The translations under genes were made by a program, and so were the position numbers. This document shows positions 18,360 through 26,563 of a DNA stretch of 64,000 nucleotides, piece by piece. Origin of the DNA: Rhodococcus ruber NBRC 15591 (GTDB lineage: Bacteria > Actinomycetota > Actinomycetes > Mycobacteriales > Mycobacteriaceae); assembly GCF_001894945.1 (NCBI RefSeq), contig NZ_BCXE01000033.1:1-64000 (forward strand), read 5' to 3'. Position 1 is the first letter of the stretch. Every line of letters starts with the position of its first letter. The notes beneath the pieces are model-generated. The model saw only the letters and a program-made list of their open reading frames with translations, was not told the DNA's origin and searched no databases.

Positions 18360-19524
18360 ACGGCGCGCTGGGCGCGAGCCGTGTCGGATCCGGTTCGAGC
18401 ACGTAGTTGACGAACCAGCCCAGCTCGGTGGAGCCGGCCAGCGTGGCGTCGGTGCTGTCGTCCTCGGCGTAGTTCGCGGCGTCGGTGAACAGCTCGACCG
18501 CCAGATCCAGCTGATCGGCGTCCACCGCCTCGGTGCCGTGCTCGATGTCGTCCGCGATCCCGGGCAGCACGTACACGTTCTCGTCCGTCACGTCGATCTC
18601 GAGGGAACCGTCCGTCGCCGCGTGCCGGATGTCGTCGTAGGTGCTCAGCGCCGCCAGGTCGTGGTCGTGGTGGTCGGCGAGATAGCGCGCCAGCGCCCGC
18701 TCGGTGGGGAACACCAGGATCGTCCCGTCCCGGCCGAGGAACAACGCATCGTCGTCGACGTAGCAGCGCAGGGTGAACCACGTGCCGTCGGAGGCGATGA
18801 TCTTGACCGGGTCGATCCCGACCGCGGTCCAGAAGCTCGTCTCCTCGTCCTCGTCCCCGTCGACGAACTCGTACTCCTCGTCCTCCGCCTCCTCGGCCGC
18901 GTCCTCGGCCTCGACGACGTTCTCCTCGGCCGCGACGAGTTCCGCCTCGGCTTCGGCGACGAGTTCGGGGTCCACCTCGGGCGACTTCACGACGCCGTCG
19001 ATCGCGTCGAGCACCGCGTCCCAGTCCTCGGCGACGGCCGCGCCGACCCGATTCCACAGTTCCACGCCCTCGCGGCCCTCGAACGCCGCGACTCCGTGGC
19101 TCAGCAGCGCCTCGATCTCGGCGCGCTCGAAGAACTTCGTCACCGGCTCGAGTTCGCACACGTCGCCGAGGACGGACGCGATGTCGAACGTGTTCTGCAG
19201 TTCGGCGACGGACTCCGGATCCGCGTCGTCCGCCACGAGTTCCGGCACGCCGATCAGGTCGTACGAATGGCTCTCGTCCGGCTCGAACTCCTCCGCCGCG
19301 AGTTTCGACACGACCGGCCAGGCCGGATGCTCGACGAGGTCGTTGTCGGCGCCGGAGCGGACGAACGCAACGAGCTCGGCCACCGCGCCGAACGCATACA
19401 GATCGTCACCGTGGCCCAGGAACGCCTCCCATTCGTCGTCGCCCTCGCGCCACCGCGGCGCCCAGAGGGTCGCGACGTCGCCGTCGGTGAGACCGAGCTC
19501 GATCGGGACGATGTCTCCAGCCAT
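18292..19524 (-). CDS. satS: SatS-like export chaperone (Rv3311 homologue)
   Basis: From its opening PIELGLTDGDVATLWAPRW and DDEWEAFLG, this 410-residue acidic protein is the homologue of M. tuberculosis Rv3311. I recall that protein being described as SatS, a chaperone that helps SecA2-dependent secretion of the phosphatase SapM. A central Glu/Ala-rich, very acidic segment (about residues 195-235) looks like coiled coil or disordered linker. The C-terminal half ends in helices, FEARLHKH. The ATG at 19524 is chosen to match the homologue's MAGD start. There is no signal peptide, so it is cytoplasmic. The sapM gene expected next to it is absent here. Confidence 0.82.
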   Translation of the reverse strand: MAGDIVPIELGLTDGDVATLWAPRWREGDDEWEAFLGHGDDLYAFGAVAELVAFVRSGADNDLVEHPAWPVVSKLAAEEFEPDESHSYDLIGVPELVADDADPESVAELQNTFDIASVLGDVCELEPVTKFFERAEIEALLSHGVAAFEGREGVELWNRVGAAVAEDWDAVLDAIDGVVKSPEVDPELVAEAEAELVAAEENVVEAEDAAEEAEDEEYEFVDGDEDEETSFWTAVGIDPVKIIASDGTWFTLRCYVDDDALFLGRDGTILVFPTERALARYLADHHDHDLAALSTYDDIRHAATDGSLEIDVTDENVYVLPGIADDIEHGTEAVDADQLDLAVELFTDAANYAEDDSTDATLAGSTELGWFVNYVLEPDPTRLAPSAPFTAEAEAWRALEREFEARLHKH

Positions 19525-19532
19525 GGTCGCCA

Positions 19533-19538
19533 AGCCTA
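19533..19538 (-). promoter_or_regulatory. -10 hexamer of satS, leaderless type
   Basis: TAGGCT on the minus strand ends 8 nt before the satS ATG. Confidence 0.4.
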
Positions 19539-19584
19539 GCCACCTCCGGGCCGAAGACATAGCGGAGCGGCGGTGAGACAGCCG

Positions 19585-19890
19585 TCACCCGAGCGCGCCA
19601 CGGAGATCCCCGAGCAGACGGGCCCGTTCGGCGGCGGCGACCCGTGCGGCCTCGTGCGCCGTGGCCAGGATCGATGCCGCCACGTCCCGGGTGCGGTGCC
19701 CGCGCAACGTCTCGGCGAGCCACAGTCCGGTCAGGGCGCCGTTGCCGTCCACCTCGGCCCGCACGAGACCGTCCGGACTCGTCGCAGTGCCCGAGACCAC
19801 GCCGAGCGCGGCCACGCAGTCCTGCAGGGCCCCGAGCCTCGTGCGCACACTCTCCACGATCTCCGTCACGCGCTGGTCGCTCGCCGACAT
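19585..19890 (-). CDS. YbaB/EspL-like small protein
   Basis: This 101-residue protein has a helix (TEIVESVRTRLGALQDCVAAL), a strand pair carrying TATSPDGLVRAEVDGNGALTG, then two helices, which is the layout of the YbaB/EbfC fold. In actinobacteria such proteins often sit beside WXG100/ESX genes (EspL is one). The start is the ATG at 19890, 5 nt after the preceding stop; GTG codons at 19902 and 19899 are alternatives. It is the last gene of a four-gene minus-strand cassette. The role as an ESX accessory or nucleoid protein is inferred from the fold and neighbours. Confidence 0.7.
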   Translation of the reverse strand: MSASDQRVTEIVESVRTRLGALQDCVAALGVVSGTATSPDGLVRAEVDGNGALTGLWLAETLRGHRTRDVAASILATAHEAARVAAAERARLLGDLRGALG

Positions 19891-19895
19891 CGCGC

Positions 19896-20228
19896 TCACC
19901 ACCGGAGCGCCGCACGAGTTCCGGCCGCGTGCCCGTCGTCGCGGCGCGCCCGCTGCACGGCATCGTGGGTGGTCAGGCCCAGCCGGTTCAGCAGTCCTTC
20001 CGGCATGCCTCCGTCCGCCAGTTCCTCTCGGTGCCGCGCGGCGGCCTCGAGTGTCGTGAGTCGGCACAGCGACACGATCTGCTCGGCCAGTTGTGCTGTG
20101 CCGTAGCGTAGTTCGCTCTGATCGATGTGAAGGTCGACGGGCAGGCCCTGTTCGGTGGTGCGCACCGAGATGGTGCCGGCCCGGTTCCGGGCGGTCGCCG
20201 TCGTGATGGTCGTCTCCGGGGTGTCCAT
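19896..20228 (-). CDS. Small hypothetical protein of the EspC/NlpC cassette
   Basis: This is a 110-residue protein with no family I can name. After a Thr-rich N-terminus, its strand-turn-helix run (ISVRTTEQGLPVDLHIDQSE, then an amphipathic helix through QLAEQIVSLC) resembles the YbaB-like or DUF2694-like proteins encoded beside ESX genes. The C-terminus is Arg-rich. The ATG at 20228 follows the NlpC/P60 gene by 40 nt and ends 5 nt before the next gene, so it is part of the same operon. Confidence 0.6.
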   Translation of the reverse strand: MDTPETTITTATARNRAGTISVRTTEQGLPVDLHIDQSELRYGTAQLAEQIVSLCRLTTLEAAARHREELADGGMPEGLLNRLGLTTHDAVQRARRDDGHAAGTRAALRW

Positions 20229-20268
20229 ACCGGACTTGGACGCGCACCCGCACCGATCGGTTCCCGTG

Positions 20269-21291
20269 TCACCCGGTGGGCCGGAAGAATCCCTGGAATC
20301 CCATCCCGCTGTTCGTGGTCCGGATCGGCGACACTTGCACCGGGTCACCCGCCTCGACCATGAGGCCGTTTCCGACGATCATCGCGACGTGCCCGTCCCA
20401 CACCGCGAGATCGCCGGGTTGCACCGCGCTCGCATCGACTGCGGTTCCCACGTCCTGATCCTGGGCCAGGCGCGGAATCTGTACTCCGGCCTGTCCGTAC
20501 GCCCACTGGGTCAGTCCGCTGCAGTCGAGGCCCTGCCCCGGCACGGTCCCACCCCACACGTAGGGCGTGCCCTGCTGGGAGAGCGCGTGACGCACCGCAT
20601 CGGCCGCCGCTCGATTCGGTGCGACGGCCACGCTGCCGTCCGGTAGCCGCACCTCGGTTCCGGGGCCGCCGAAGGCCCGCGGCTCGCCGGACTGCGACGC
20701 GGCCGGACCCTGGCCCGGCGACACGGCCGGATCCTGGCCCGGCGACACGGCCGGATCCTGGCCCGGCGGTGCGGCCGAGGCAGGATCCGACGGCATCAGC
20801 TCTGCCATCCGTGCCGTGTGCTCCGCCAGCGCCGAGGTGACCCGGGCCAGGACGTCGAGTCCCGCTGCGATGTGCTCGACGGCCGCCACCAGCAGCATCA
20901 TCTGTGCCTGCGGGAGGGCGGCAAGGGGAGCGGAGCGCTCGGCCAGCGTCGTGAACGAGTCGATCAGCCGGGCGATCTCGGCGGCGCCGGTCACGACGGT
21001 CGTCGTCGCGTCCACCGCGACGTCGGCGATGGCCGTCCCGCGGTCGGCGGCGGCGACGAGGTCGGCCAGGGCCCGTTCGCCGCTGCGGACGGCGGTCTCG
21101 GCGGCAGCGCCCGCCCAGTCCCACGCGAGCTCGCCCAGCGCGGCCCGGCCCACCGTGTGTACGCCCTCGACCAGTTCCGTGCAGGAGCGCAGTGCCGCGG
21201 CCGGATCGGTGGCGACGGCGCCGGTGCCGAACGCCGACAGCAGCTCGGCCAGGGGAGCGGTGAGCAGATCCACCTCCGGCATGCCGGTCAC
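20269..21291 (-). CDS. NlpC/P60 (C40) cell-wall hydrolase with helical N-terminal domain
   Basis: This 340-residue protein probably cleaves peptidoglycan stem peptides. Residues 1-180 are almost all helical and Ala-rich, like ESX-associated proteins, with no signal peptide. Residues about 187-211 are a Pro/Gly/Gln repeat linker encoded by a 24-bp tandem repeat. The C-terminal C40 domain has GTPYVWGG, the catalytic Cys257 in LDCSGLTQWAYG, and His301 in WDGHVAMIVG with a polar third residue nearby. The GTG at 21291 overlaps the upstream stop as GTGA, so translation is coupled to the EspC-like gene; the ATG at 21282 is an alternative. Export by type VII secretion is inferred. Confidence 0.85.
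   Translation of the reverse strand: MTGMPEVDLLTAPLAELLSAFGTGAVATDPAAALRSCTELVEGVHTVGRAALGELAWDWAGAAAETAVRSGERALADLVAAADRGTAIADVAVDATTTVVTGAAEIARLIDSFTTLAERSAPLAALPQAQMMLLVAAVEHIAAGLDVLARVTSALAEHTARMAELMPSDPASAAPPGQDPAVSPGQDPAVSPGQGPAASQSGEPRAFGGPGTEVRLPDGSVAVAPNRAAADAVRHALSQQGTPYVWGGTVPGQGLDCSGLTQWAYGQAGVQIPRLAQDQDVGTAVDASAVQPGDLAVWDGHVAMIVGNGLMVEAGDPVQVSPIRTTNSGMGFQGFFRPTG
20701..20772 (-). repeat. 24-bp tandem repeat, three units
   Basis: Three consecutive 24-bp units differ at only a few bases. They encode a Pro-Gly-Gln-Asp-Pro-Ala-Val-Ser type linker between the helical and NlpC/P60 domains. The period is a multiple of three, so copy-number change would keep the frame. Confidence 0.93.
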
Positions 21292-21626
21292 CGCGGCGCT
21301 CCGGCGGCCTTCAGCAGTGCCGACTGGGCGGTGACGGCGTGCTCGTAGGCGGCCGCGGTGGCACCGGCGACCGCACCCATTGCCGCGAAGGTGCCGCCGA
21401 GCCGGGTCAGTTCCGTCTCGTGGGCGCGGTGGGTGGCCGCGAACGCGGCGAGGAACGCGGCGCCGACCGGACCGAATGCCGTCGTGAGTGGCGCCGGATC
21501 CACCGCGTGTGCCTCGCCGGCGGCTTCGTGGAGCCGCTCGGCCATGGCCGTAGCGGTGCGTCCGAACGCCGCGATCGTCTCGGGTCGGGCACGTACCACG
21601 TCGTGGTTGCCGGTGCCTGCGTCCAT
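21288..21626 (-). CDS. EspC-like type VII secretion target protein
   Basis: This 112-residue helical protein begins with VVRARPETIAAFGRTATAMAERLHEAA and has helical segments through FLAAFAATHRAHETELTRLGG. It resembles the EspC-like ESX secretion-associated family: a WXG100-like helical hairpin without the WXG motif itself. No signal peptide is present. The ATG at 21626 has a GGGGGAG ribosome binding site. Its stop overlaps the start of the NlpC/P60 gene, which makes the two proteins likely partners in export or targeting. Confidence 0.72.
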   Translation of the reverse strand: MDAGTGNHDVVRARPETIAAFGRTATAMAERLHEAAGEAHAVDPAPLTTAFGPVGAAFLAAFAATHRAHETELTRLGGTFAAMGAVAGATAAAYEHAVTAQSALLKAAGAPR

Positions 21627-21769
21627 TCGGGCTGCTCCCCCTCGGTGAAACGGATCGTCCTTCGACCGGTTGGACGCAGCGGGTGGTGCCCCGGTTCCGC
21701 GTCGACGAGCCGGATTTGTTCCCCGCCACGGGTTGTGGGACCTTGGAAGCGAGCCCGGAACCCGGGTTC

Positions 21770-21810
21770 CCGGACGAGGGGCGCCGTACCCGGTGTGCGA
21801 CAAGACGGCC
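21770..21810 (+). promoter_or_regulatory. Guanidine-III (ykkC-III) riboswitch upstream of gdx
   Basis: The sequence reads CCGGACGAGG, GCGCCGTACCCGGT, then GACAAGACGGC. It matches the published ykkC-III aptamer of Thermobifida fusca, as I recall it, at nearly every conserved base, including the GACAAGACGGC 3' strand. A GAGGGAG ribosome binding site begins 2 nt after it, which fits control of translation by guanidine. It lies in the correct orientation 15 nt upstream of a Gdx-type exporter. Confidence 0.9.
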
Positions 21811-21824
21811 CGAGGGAGCCTGTG

Positions 21825-22139
21825 ATGTCGTGGTTGGTGCTGGTGGTGTCCGGGGTGCTGGAAGCGGTGTGGGCCACGGCATTGGACAGATCCCGAGGCT
21901 TCACCCGTCTGGTTCCGACGGTCGTGTTCGTCACGGCGCTGACCGCGAGCATGGCGGGACTGGCCTATGCGATGCGTCGATTGCCGGTGGGAACGTCCTA
22001 CGCCGTGTGGGTGGGGATCGGCGGGGTGCTCACCGTGGTCTACGCGATGGCGACCGGGAACGAATCGGTCTCGGCATGGAAGATCCTGTTCCTGACCATG
22101 ATCGTCGGCGGCGTGGTGGGACTGAAGTTCGTCCACTGA
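21825..22139 (+). CDS. gdx: Guanidinium exporter Gdx, SMR family
   Basis: This is a 104-residue small multidrug-resistance protein of the SugE/Gdx branch, an antiporter that expels guanidinium in exchange for protons. Four transmembrane helices are visible. The essential Glu13 lies in VSGVLEAVWATALD. RRLPVGTSYAVWVGIGGVLT is the Gdx signature of helix 3, and the protein ends LKFVH. The ATG at 21825 follows GAGGGAG; a GTG codon directly before it is possible. The guanidine-III riboswitch just upstream strongly supports guanidinium as the substrate. Confidence 0.95.
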   Translation: MSWLVLVVSGVLEAVWATALDRSRGFTRLVPTVVFVTALTASMAGLAYAMRRLPVGTSYAVWVGIGGVLTVVYAMATGNESVSAWKILFLTMIVGGVVGLKFVH

Positions 22140-22164
22140 CACGGTCGCGGGTGCCGCCGCTGTC

Positions 22165-23142
22165 CTACTCGACGAAGCCCTCCTGCACGAGCCAGTCGTA
22201 GGCGACCTCGGCCGGCTCCTGGCCGTCGACGTCGATCCGTCCGTTCAGTTCGATGAGAGTCTCGTCGGTCAGTTTCCGGGAGACGGGAGCGAACAGCTCC
22301 GCGATCTGCGGGTTCTCGGTGAGGGTCTCGTCGCGGACGACGACCGCCACGTTGTAGATGGGGAAGAACTTCCGGTCGTCCTCGAGCACGGTCAGATCGA
22401 GGGCCTCGATCCGGCCGTCCGTGGTGAACACCTCGCCGAAGTTGCAGTCGCCGCGCGCCGTCGCCTCGTAGATGGCGCCGGTGTCGAGCGTCCTGATGTT
22501 CTCGCGTGGGACACCGGATCCGAGCGGAATGCCGTAGGTGTCGAGCATCGGCTGCAGGCCGTCGTTGCGGTTGGCGAACTCGGATTCGACGCAGAAGGTG
22601 CGTTCGGCGACCGGGATGTTCGCGATGTCGGAGAGCGACGCCACGCCGAGTCGCTGGGCCTCGGCGCTGGTGGCCGCGAAACCGTAGGTGTTGTTCATGG
22701 GGGCGGGCGGCAGCCACACCAGGCCGTTCTCGCGCAGGTCCTCGTCGCGCACGGCCTCGTACTGCTCGCGCTCGTCGGGGATCGCTTCCTCGTGTCCGAG
22801 ATAGGCGATCCAGGCCGTGCCGGTGTACTCCCACTGCAGATCGACCTGTCCCTCGAGCTGCGCCTGGCGGGAGCTGGCACTGCCGGGGATGTTGGTCAGA
22901 TCCGTGACGTCCGCGCCCGCCGAACGCAGGAGGATCACTGCCATCTTCCCCAGGAGGATGCCCTCGGAGAAGTTCTTCGATCCCACCGAGATGCTCGCAC
23001 CGTCGAGCGGCTCGACGGACTGCAGCGGGCCCGCGAGTTCGCCGGTGGGGACGAAACCGCCGGCGGTTCCCAATCCGCACGCGGCCAGCGTCGACGCCGC
23101 GAGGAGCGCTCCGGCGAGCCGGGACAGCAGGCGCGCGGTCAC
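22165..23142 (-). CDS. Osmoprotectant ABC transporter substrate-binding lipoprotein
   Basis: This 325-residue lipoprotein of the OpuAC/ProX family captures glycine betaine, choline or similar osmolytes. The signal peptide ends in the lipobox TLAAC (Cys22). The family motif SVGSKNFSEGILLGKM follows, then DLQWEYTGTAWIAYLG with ligand-cage aromatics. The GTG at 23142 overlaps the preceding permease stop as GTGA. It is the last gene of the four-gene minus-strand operon ABC2(permease)-ATPase-permease-SBP. Confidence 0.93.
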   Translation of the reverse strand: MTARLLSRLAGALLAASTLAACGLGTAGGFVPTGELAGPLQSVEPLDGASISVGSKNFSEGILLGKMAVILLRSAGADVTDLTNIPGSASSRQAQLEGQVDLQWEYTGTAWIAYLGHEEAIPDEREQYEAVRDEDLRENGLVWLPPAPMNNTYGFAATSAEAQRLGVASLSDIANIPVAERTFCVESEFANRNDGLQPMLDTYGIPLGSGVPRENIRTLDTGAIYEATARGDCNFGEVFTTDGRIEALDLTVLEDDRKFFPIYNVAVVVRDETLTENPQIAELFAPVSRKLTDETLIELNGRIDVDGQEPAEVAYDWLVQEGFVE

Positions 23143-23933
23143 GGGCGGAGCCCCTTCGGCCGGACCGTGAACTCGAGCATGCGCCCCGCCCAGTCGACCA
23201 GAAGGGCGAGCAGCGCCACCAGCAGCGCGCCGCTGACGAGGACGGGATAGCGGAAGAGGGTGATGCCGGTGACGATGAGGGATCCGAGGCCGCCGGCGTT
23301 GATGAAGGTGGCGAGGGTGGCGGTGCCGACCAGCAGAACGAGCGCGGTGCGGACGCCGGTCATGATCACCGGCAGGGCGAGGGGCAGCTCGACCCGGAGC
23401 AACACGCCGAGCCCGGACATGCCGAGGCCGCGCCCGGCCTCGACGAGGGTCGGATCGACGCCTTCGATGCCGGTGATCGTGTTCCGCAGGACGGGCAGCA
23501 CGGCATACAGGGTCAGGGCGACGACGGCGGTGCCGAATCCGAATCCCAGCCAGATGGCCAGCAGCACGAGCAGTCCGATGGCCGGCGCCGCCTGCCCGGC
23601 GTTGGCGACACCCACCGCGACGGGCGCGAGGGCGCGCGACGCGGGCCGGGTGAGGACGATCCCGAGCGGCACGGCGATCACCACGACGAGGATCGCCGAG
23701 ACCACCGTGAGTTCGATGTGTTCGCGGAGGAGGGTCGAGATGGTGGCCCATTCGAGCTGGCGGGCCTCGATCGAGTCGAGGTCCGCGTTCGCGCGCCACA
23801 GCGCCCAGGCGGCGAACACCACGGCGACGACGAGTGGCAGGACGAACAGCATCGCGATACCGCCGCGCCGGCGCGGGGGAGGACCTGGACGGGTTCCGGC
23901 CCGGGAGGACGCCGGTTCGGTGTCGATGCTCAT
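23139..23933 (-). CDS. Osmoprotectant ABC transporter permease
   Basis: This 264-residue inner-membrane subunit has a Pro/Arg-rich N-terminus, a first helix near residues 28-47, and a BPD_transp_1 domain. The EAA loop VDPTLVEAGRGLGMSGLGVL contacts the ATPase. Glycine-rich GNAGQAAPAIGLLVLLA-like helices and GTATLATFINAGGLGSLIV are typical of OpuCB/ProW. Its ATG overlaps the ATPase stop (ATGA) and its stop overlaps the SBP start, so the operon is tightly coupled. Confidence 0.93.
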   Translation of the reverse strand: MSIDTEPASSRAGTRPGPPPRRRGGIAMLFVLPLVVAVVFAAWALWRANADLDSIEARQLEWATISTLLREHIELTVVSAILVVVIAVPLGIVLTRPASRALAPVAVGVANAGQAAPAIGLLVLLAIWLGFGFGTAVVALTLYAVLPVLRNTITGIEGVDPTLVEAGRGLGMSGLGVLLRVELPLALPVIMTGVRTALVLLVGTATLATFINAGGLGSLIVTGITLFRYPVLVSGALLVALLALLVDWAGRMLEFTVRPKGLRP

Positions 23934-25120
23934 GTGTGCTGTCCCGTCTCACCGGGGCCTGCGGCCGCGGACTGCGACTCACCGCCGCGGATCCGTCCGG
24001 TCACCGATTCGAAGTTGATCAATCCCTGGAATTCGCCGTGCCGTCCCGTCACGATCGCGGCCCCGTGAGCGGAGGCGAGCATCGTGTCCAGTGCGTCGTT
24101 GAGGGTGGCGTGCCGGTCGAGGGTGACCAGGTCGTCGGGGTCGCCGTCCGGGACGGTGCCCGAACCCTGCAGTTCGCGCACCCACAGCCAGGCCACGGGA
24201 CGACGGCGCCGGTCGAGGACGACGACGGTGTCGTCCCCGCGTGCCCTGGCGCGTGCGACGGCCTCCTCGGCGGAGCTGCCGACTTCCGCGGTGGTGGGTT
24301 CGGCCAGTTCGACCTCCGCGACGCGGCTGAGCGAGAGCTGTTTGAGTGTGGAACCGGCACCGACGAATTTCTCCACGAACGGGCTCGCGGGTGCCGACAG
24401 GATCGTCTCGGGGGTGTCGTACTGTGCGACGTGCCCGCCCTCCTGCATGATCAGGATCCGGCTGCCCAGTTTGACGGCCTCGTCGATGTCGTGGGTGACG
24501 CACACGATCGTCTTCCGCAGATCGTCGTGGATGCGCAGCAGCTCGTCCTGCAACCGGAGCCGGGTGATCGGGTCCACCGCGCCGAACGGCTCGTCCATCA
24601 GCACGACGGGCGGGTCGGCGGCGAGGCCCCGGGCGACGCCGACCCGCTGCTGCTGCCCGCCGGACAGTTCCCGCGGGTAGCGGTCCCGGTACCGGTCCGG
24701 GTCGAGGTTGACCAGTTCGAGCAGTTCGGTGACGCGGTCCGCGGTTCGCCGCCGGTCCCAGCCCAGCAACCGGGGCACGATCGAAATGTTCTGCGCGACC
24801 GTCATGTGCGGAAAGAGGCTGCCGCCCTGGATCACGTACCCGATCCGCCGCCGCAGGTCGTCGACGTCCGCGGACCGGATGTCGTCGCCGCCGATCCGGA
24901 TGGTTCCGGACGTGGGTTCGACGAGACGGTTGATCATCTTCAGCGACGTGGTCTTGCCGCAGCCCGACGGGCCCACGAACATCACGATCTCGCCCGCGGG
25001 GATGTGCAGGCTCAGACCGTCGACTGCCGGGCGCGCCTGCCCGGGGAACGTCTTGACCACGTCGATCAGGTCGATGTCGGTGCCGCTGATCTGCGCTGCG
25101 GACGGCGGCGGCGTGTTCAT
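23930..25120 (-). CDS. Osmoprotectant ABC transporter ATPase with CBS domains
   Basis: This 396-residue ATPase energises the osmolyte importer. It shows Walker A GPSGCGKTT, the Q-loop VIQGGSLFPHMT, the signature LSGGQQQRVGVARGLA, Walker B VVLMDEPFGAVDP and the H-loop VTHD. After about residue 250 come two CBS-like segments (GSSAEEAVARARARGDDTVVV and TLNDALDTMLASAHGAAIV), which sense ionic strength in OpuA-type transporters. The ATG at 25120 lies 1 nt after the preceding stop; a GTG at 25129 with GAAGGGA upstream is an equally good start. Confidence 0.94.
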   Translation of the reverse strand: MNTPPPSAAQISGTDIDLIDVVKTFPGQARPAVDGLSLHIPAGEIVMFVGPSGCGKTTSLKMINRLVEPTSGTIRIGGDDIRSADVDDLRRRIGYVIQGGSLFPHMTVAQNISIVPRLLGWDRRRTADRVTELLELVNLDPDRYRDRYPRELSGGQQQRVGVARGLAADPPVVLMDEPFGAVDPITRLRLQDELLRIHDDLRKTIVCVTHDIDEAVKLGSRILIMQEGGHVAQYDTPETILSAPASPFVEKFVGAGSTLKQLSLSRVAEVELAEPTTAEVGSSAEEAVARARARGDDTVVVLDRRRRPVAWLWVRELQGSGTVPDGDPDDLVTLDRHATLNDALDTMLASAHGAAIVTGRHGEFQGLINFESVTGRIRGGESQSAAAGPGETGQHT

Positions 25121-25121
25121 G

Positions 25122-25763
25122 TCAGGCACGGATTCCCTTCGAGACGGTGACCTTGCCGAGCGCGAGGAGCAGCGCGTCGAGCGCCAGCGCGAGGACGACC
25201 ACTCCGATCGTGCCGACCAGGGCCGAGTTCAGTGCGTTCGCGCCGCCGATCTGCGACAGGCCCGTGAAGATGAACGAGCCGAGACCGGGGCCGAGCACGT
25301 AGGCGGCGATCGCGGCGATGCCCATGGACATCTGCGTCGAGACCCGCACCCCGGCGAGGATGACGGGCCAGGCCAGCGGGAGCCGGACGCGGGTGAGCGT
25401 GCCGATCTCGCCCATGCCGATTCCGCGTGCGGATTCGACGAGGGTGCCGTCGACGCCACGCAACCCGACCACCGCGTTGCGCAGCACCGGCAGGGTCGCG
25501 TAGAAGGCGACCGCGAGGAATGCCGGTGCCACCCCGATCCCGACGAGCGGGACGAGGATGCCGAGCAGCGCGAAGGACGGGACGGTCAGGCCGACGGCAC
25601 TGAGGGTGTTGGCCACCGGTTCGAGCCGGGGGATCCGGGTGACGACCACCGCGAGCACGACGGCGACGACGGTGGCGAGAAGCACGGCCTGCACGACGAG
25701 GCTCACATGCTGGTACGCGCTGAAGGCGATCTGCGCCTTGCGCTCGTCGATGTAGTCCCACAT
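25122..25763 (-). CDS. Osmoprotectant ABC transporter permease, first gene
   Basis: This 213-residue permease has five to six helices and the EAA loop [18 protein letters not shown], followed by [20 protein letters not shown]. It pairs with the second permease to form the heterodimeric channel. The ATG at 25763 ([19 protein letters not shown]) is chosen; a GTG at 25769 is possible. The 176-nt gap to the divergent upp gene should hold the operon's promoter, but no osmotic element can be recognised in it. Confidence 0.92.
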   Translation of the reverse strand: MWDYIDERKAQIAFSAYQHVSLVVQAVLLATVVAVVLAVVVTRIPRLEPVANTLSAVGLTVPSFALLGILVPLVGIGVAPAFLAVAFYATLPVLRNAVVGLRGVDGTLVESARGIGMGEIGTLTRVRLPLAWPVILAGVRVSTQMSMGIAAIAAYVLGPGLGSFIFTGLSQIGGANALNSALVGTIGVVVLALALDALLLALGKVTVSKGIRA

Positions 25764-25927
25764 GCCCACCCGTCCCGTCCGTCCGCAGGCCCGACTGTCA
25801 CGATGGCACACGTGCCCCGCGGTCGGGGCGAGTCCGGAAAACGGGACTGCGGCGGACCGTGCGGGCGGGCTGCGCCGGTGGGCTGTGCCGGGAAGCAGCC
25901 GGCGACGGCGGGCGAGCGACGGCGTTC

Positions 25928-25933
25928 TATCCT
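25928..25933 (+). promoter_or_regulatory. -10 hexamer of upp, leaderless type
   Basis: TATCCT lies 6 nt before the upp ATG, with no ribosome binding site between. Confidence 0.45.
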
Positions 25934-25939
25934 TCCGGC

Positions 25940-26563
25940 ATGGATTCGCTCGTCGTCGACCACCCGCTCGCCGCTGCCCTCCTGACCACGCTGCGCGACG
26001 AGCGCAGCGACAACGCAGCCTTCCGCTACGCGCTGCGCCGGCTGACCCAGATGCTGGTGTACGAGGCGATCCGGGACGCCCCGGTCGAGCAGTTCGAGGT
26101 GCGCACGCCGGTGGCGACGACGGTCGGTGTGCGCCTTCGGCAGCCACCGCTGCTGGTGCCGGTGCTGCGTGCGGGCCTCGGGATGGTGGAGCAGGCCCAT
26201 GCGCTCATCCCGCAGGCGCGGGTGGGCTTCGTCGGACTGGCCCGCGACGAGAAGACGTTCGAGCCCGTGCCGTACCTCGAGTCGCTTCCCGACGACCTGT
26301 CCGGGCTGCCGGTGTACGTGCTCGATCCGATGCTCGCCACGGGAGGTTCGATGGTGCACACGATCGACCTGCTCGTCGCGCGCGGCGCGACCGATGTCAC
26401 GGCGGTGTGCGTGGTCGCGGCTCCGGAGGGGGTGGCAGCCCTGTCCGAGTCCGGTCACCCGGTCCGGCTCGTGACCGCGTCGATCGACGACGGTCTCAAC
26501 GAGAACAAGTACATCGTTCCGGGTCTCGGGGATGCCGGCGATCGGCAGTTCGGCCCACGCTGA
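25940..26563 (+). CDS. upp: Uracil phosphoribosyltransferase
   Basis: Upp converts uracil and PRPP to UMP in pyrimidine salvage. The 207-residue protein has the typical [18 protein letters not shown], the region [20 protein letters not shown], the PRPP-binding loop [18 protein letters not shown], and the uracil-binding C-terminal [24 protein letters not shown]. It is transcribed alone from a leaderless-type promoter. It matches the position of Rv3309c near satS. Confidence 0.97.
   Translation: MDSLVVDHPLAAALLTTLRDERSDNAAFRYALRRLTQMLVYEAIRDAPVEQFEVRTPVATTVGVRLRQPPLLVPVLRAGLGMVEQAHALIPQARVGFVGLARDEKTFEPVPYLESLPDDLSGLPVYVLDPMLATGGSMVHTIDLLVARGATDVTAVCVVAAPEGVAALSESGHPVRLVTASIDDGLNENKYIVPGLGDAGDRQFGPR

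Noticed and set aside
20701-20772. Tandem repeats considered as a CRISPR array
   Set aside because: The units are contiguous with no spacers and encode a protein linker.
21288-21626. The EspC-like protein considered as a true WXG100 (EsxA/B) protein
   Set aside because: The WXG motif and the usual paired Esx gene are absent, although the helical hairpin pattern is similar.
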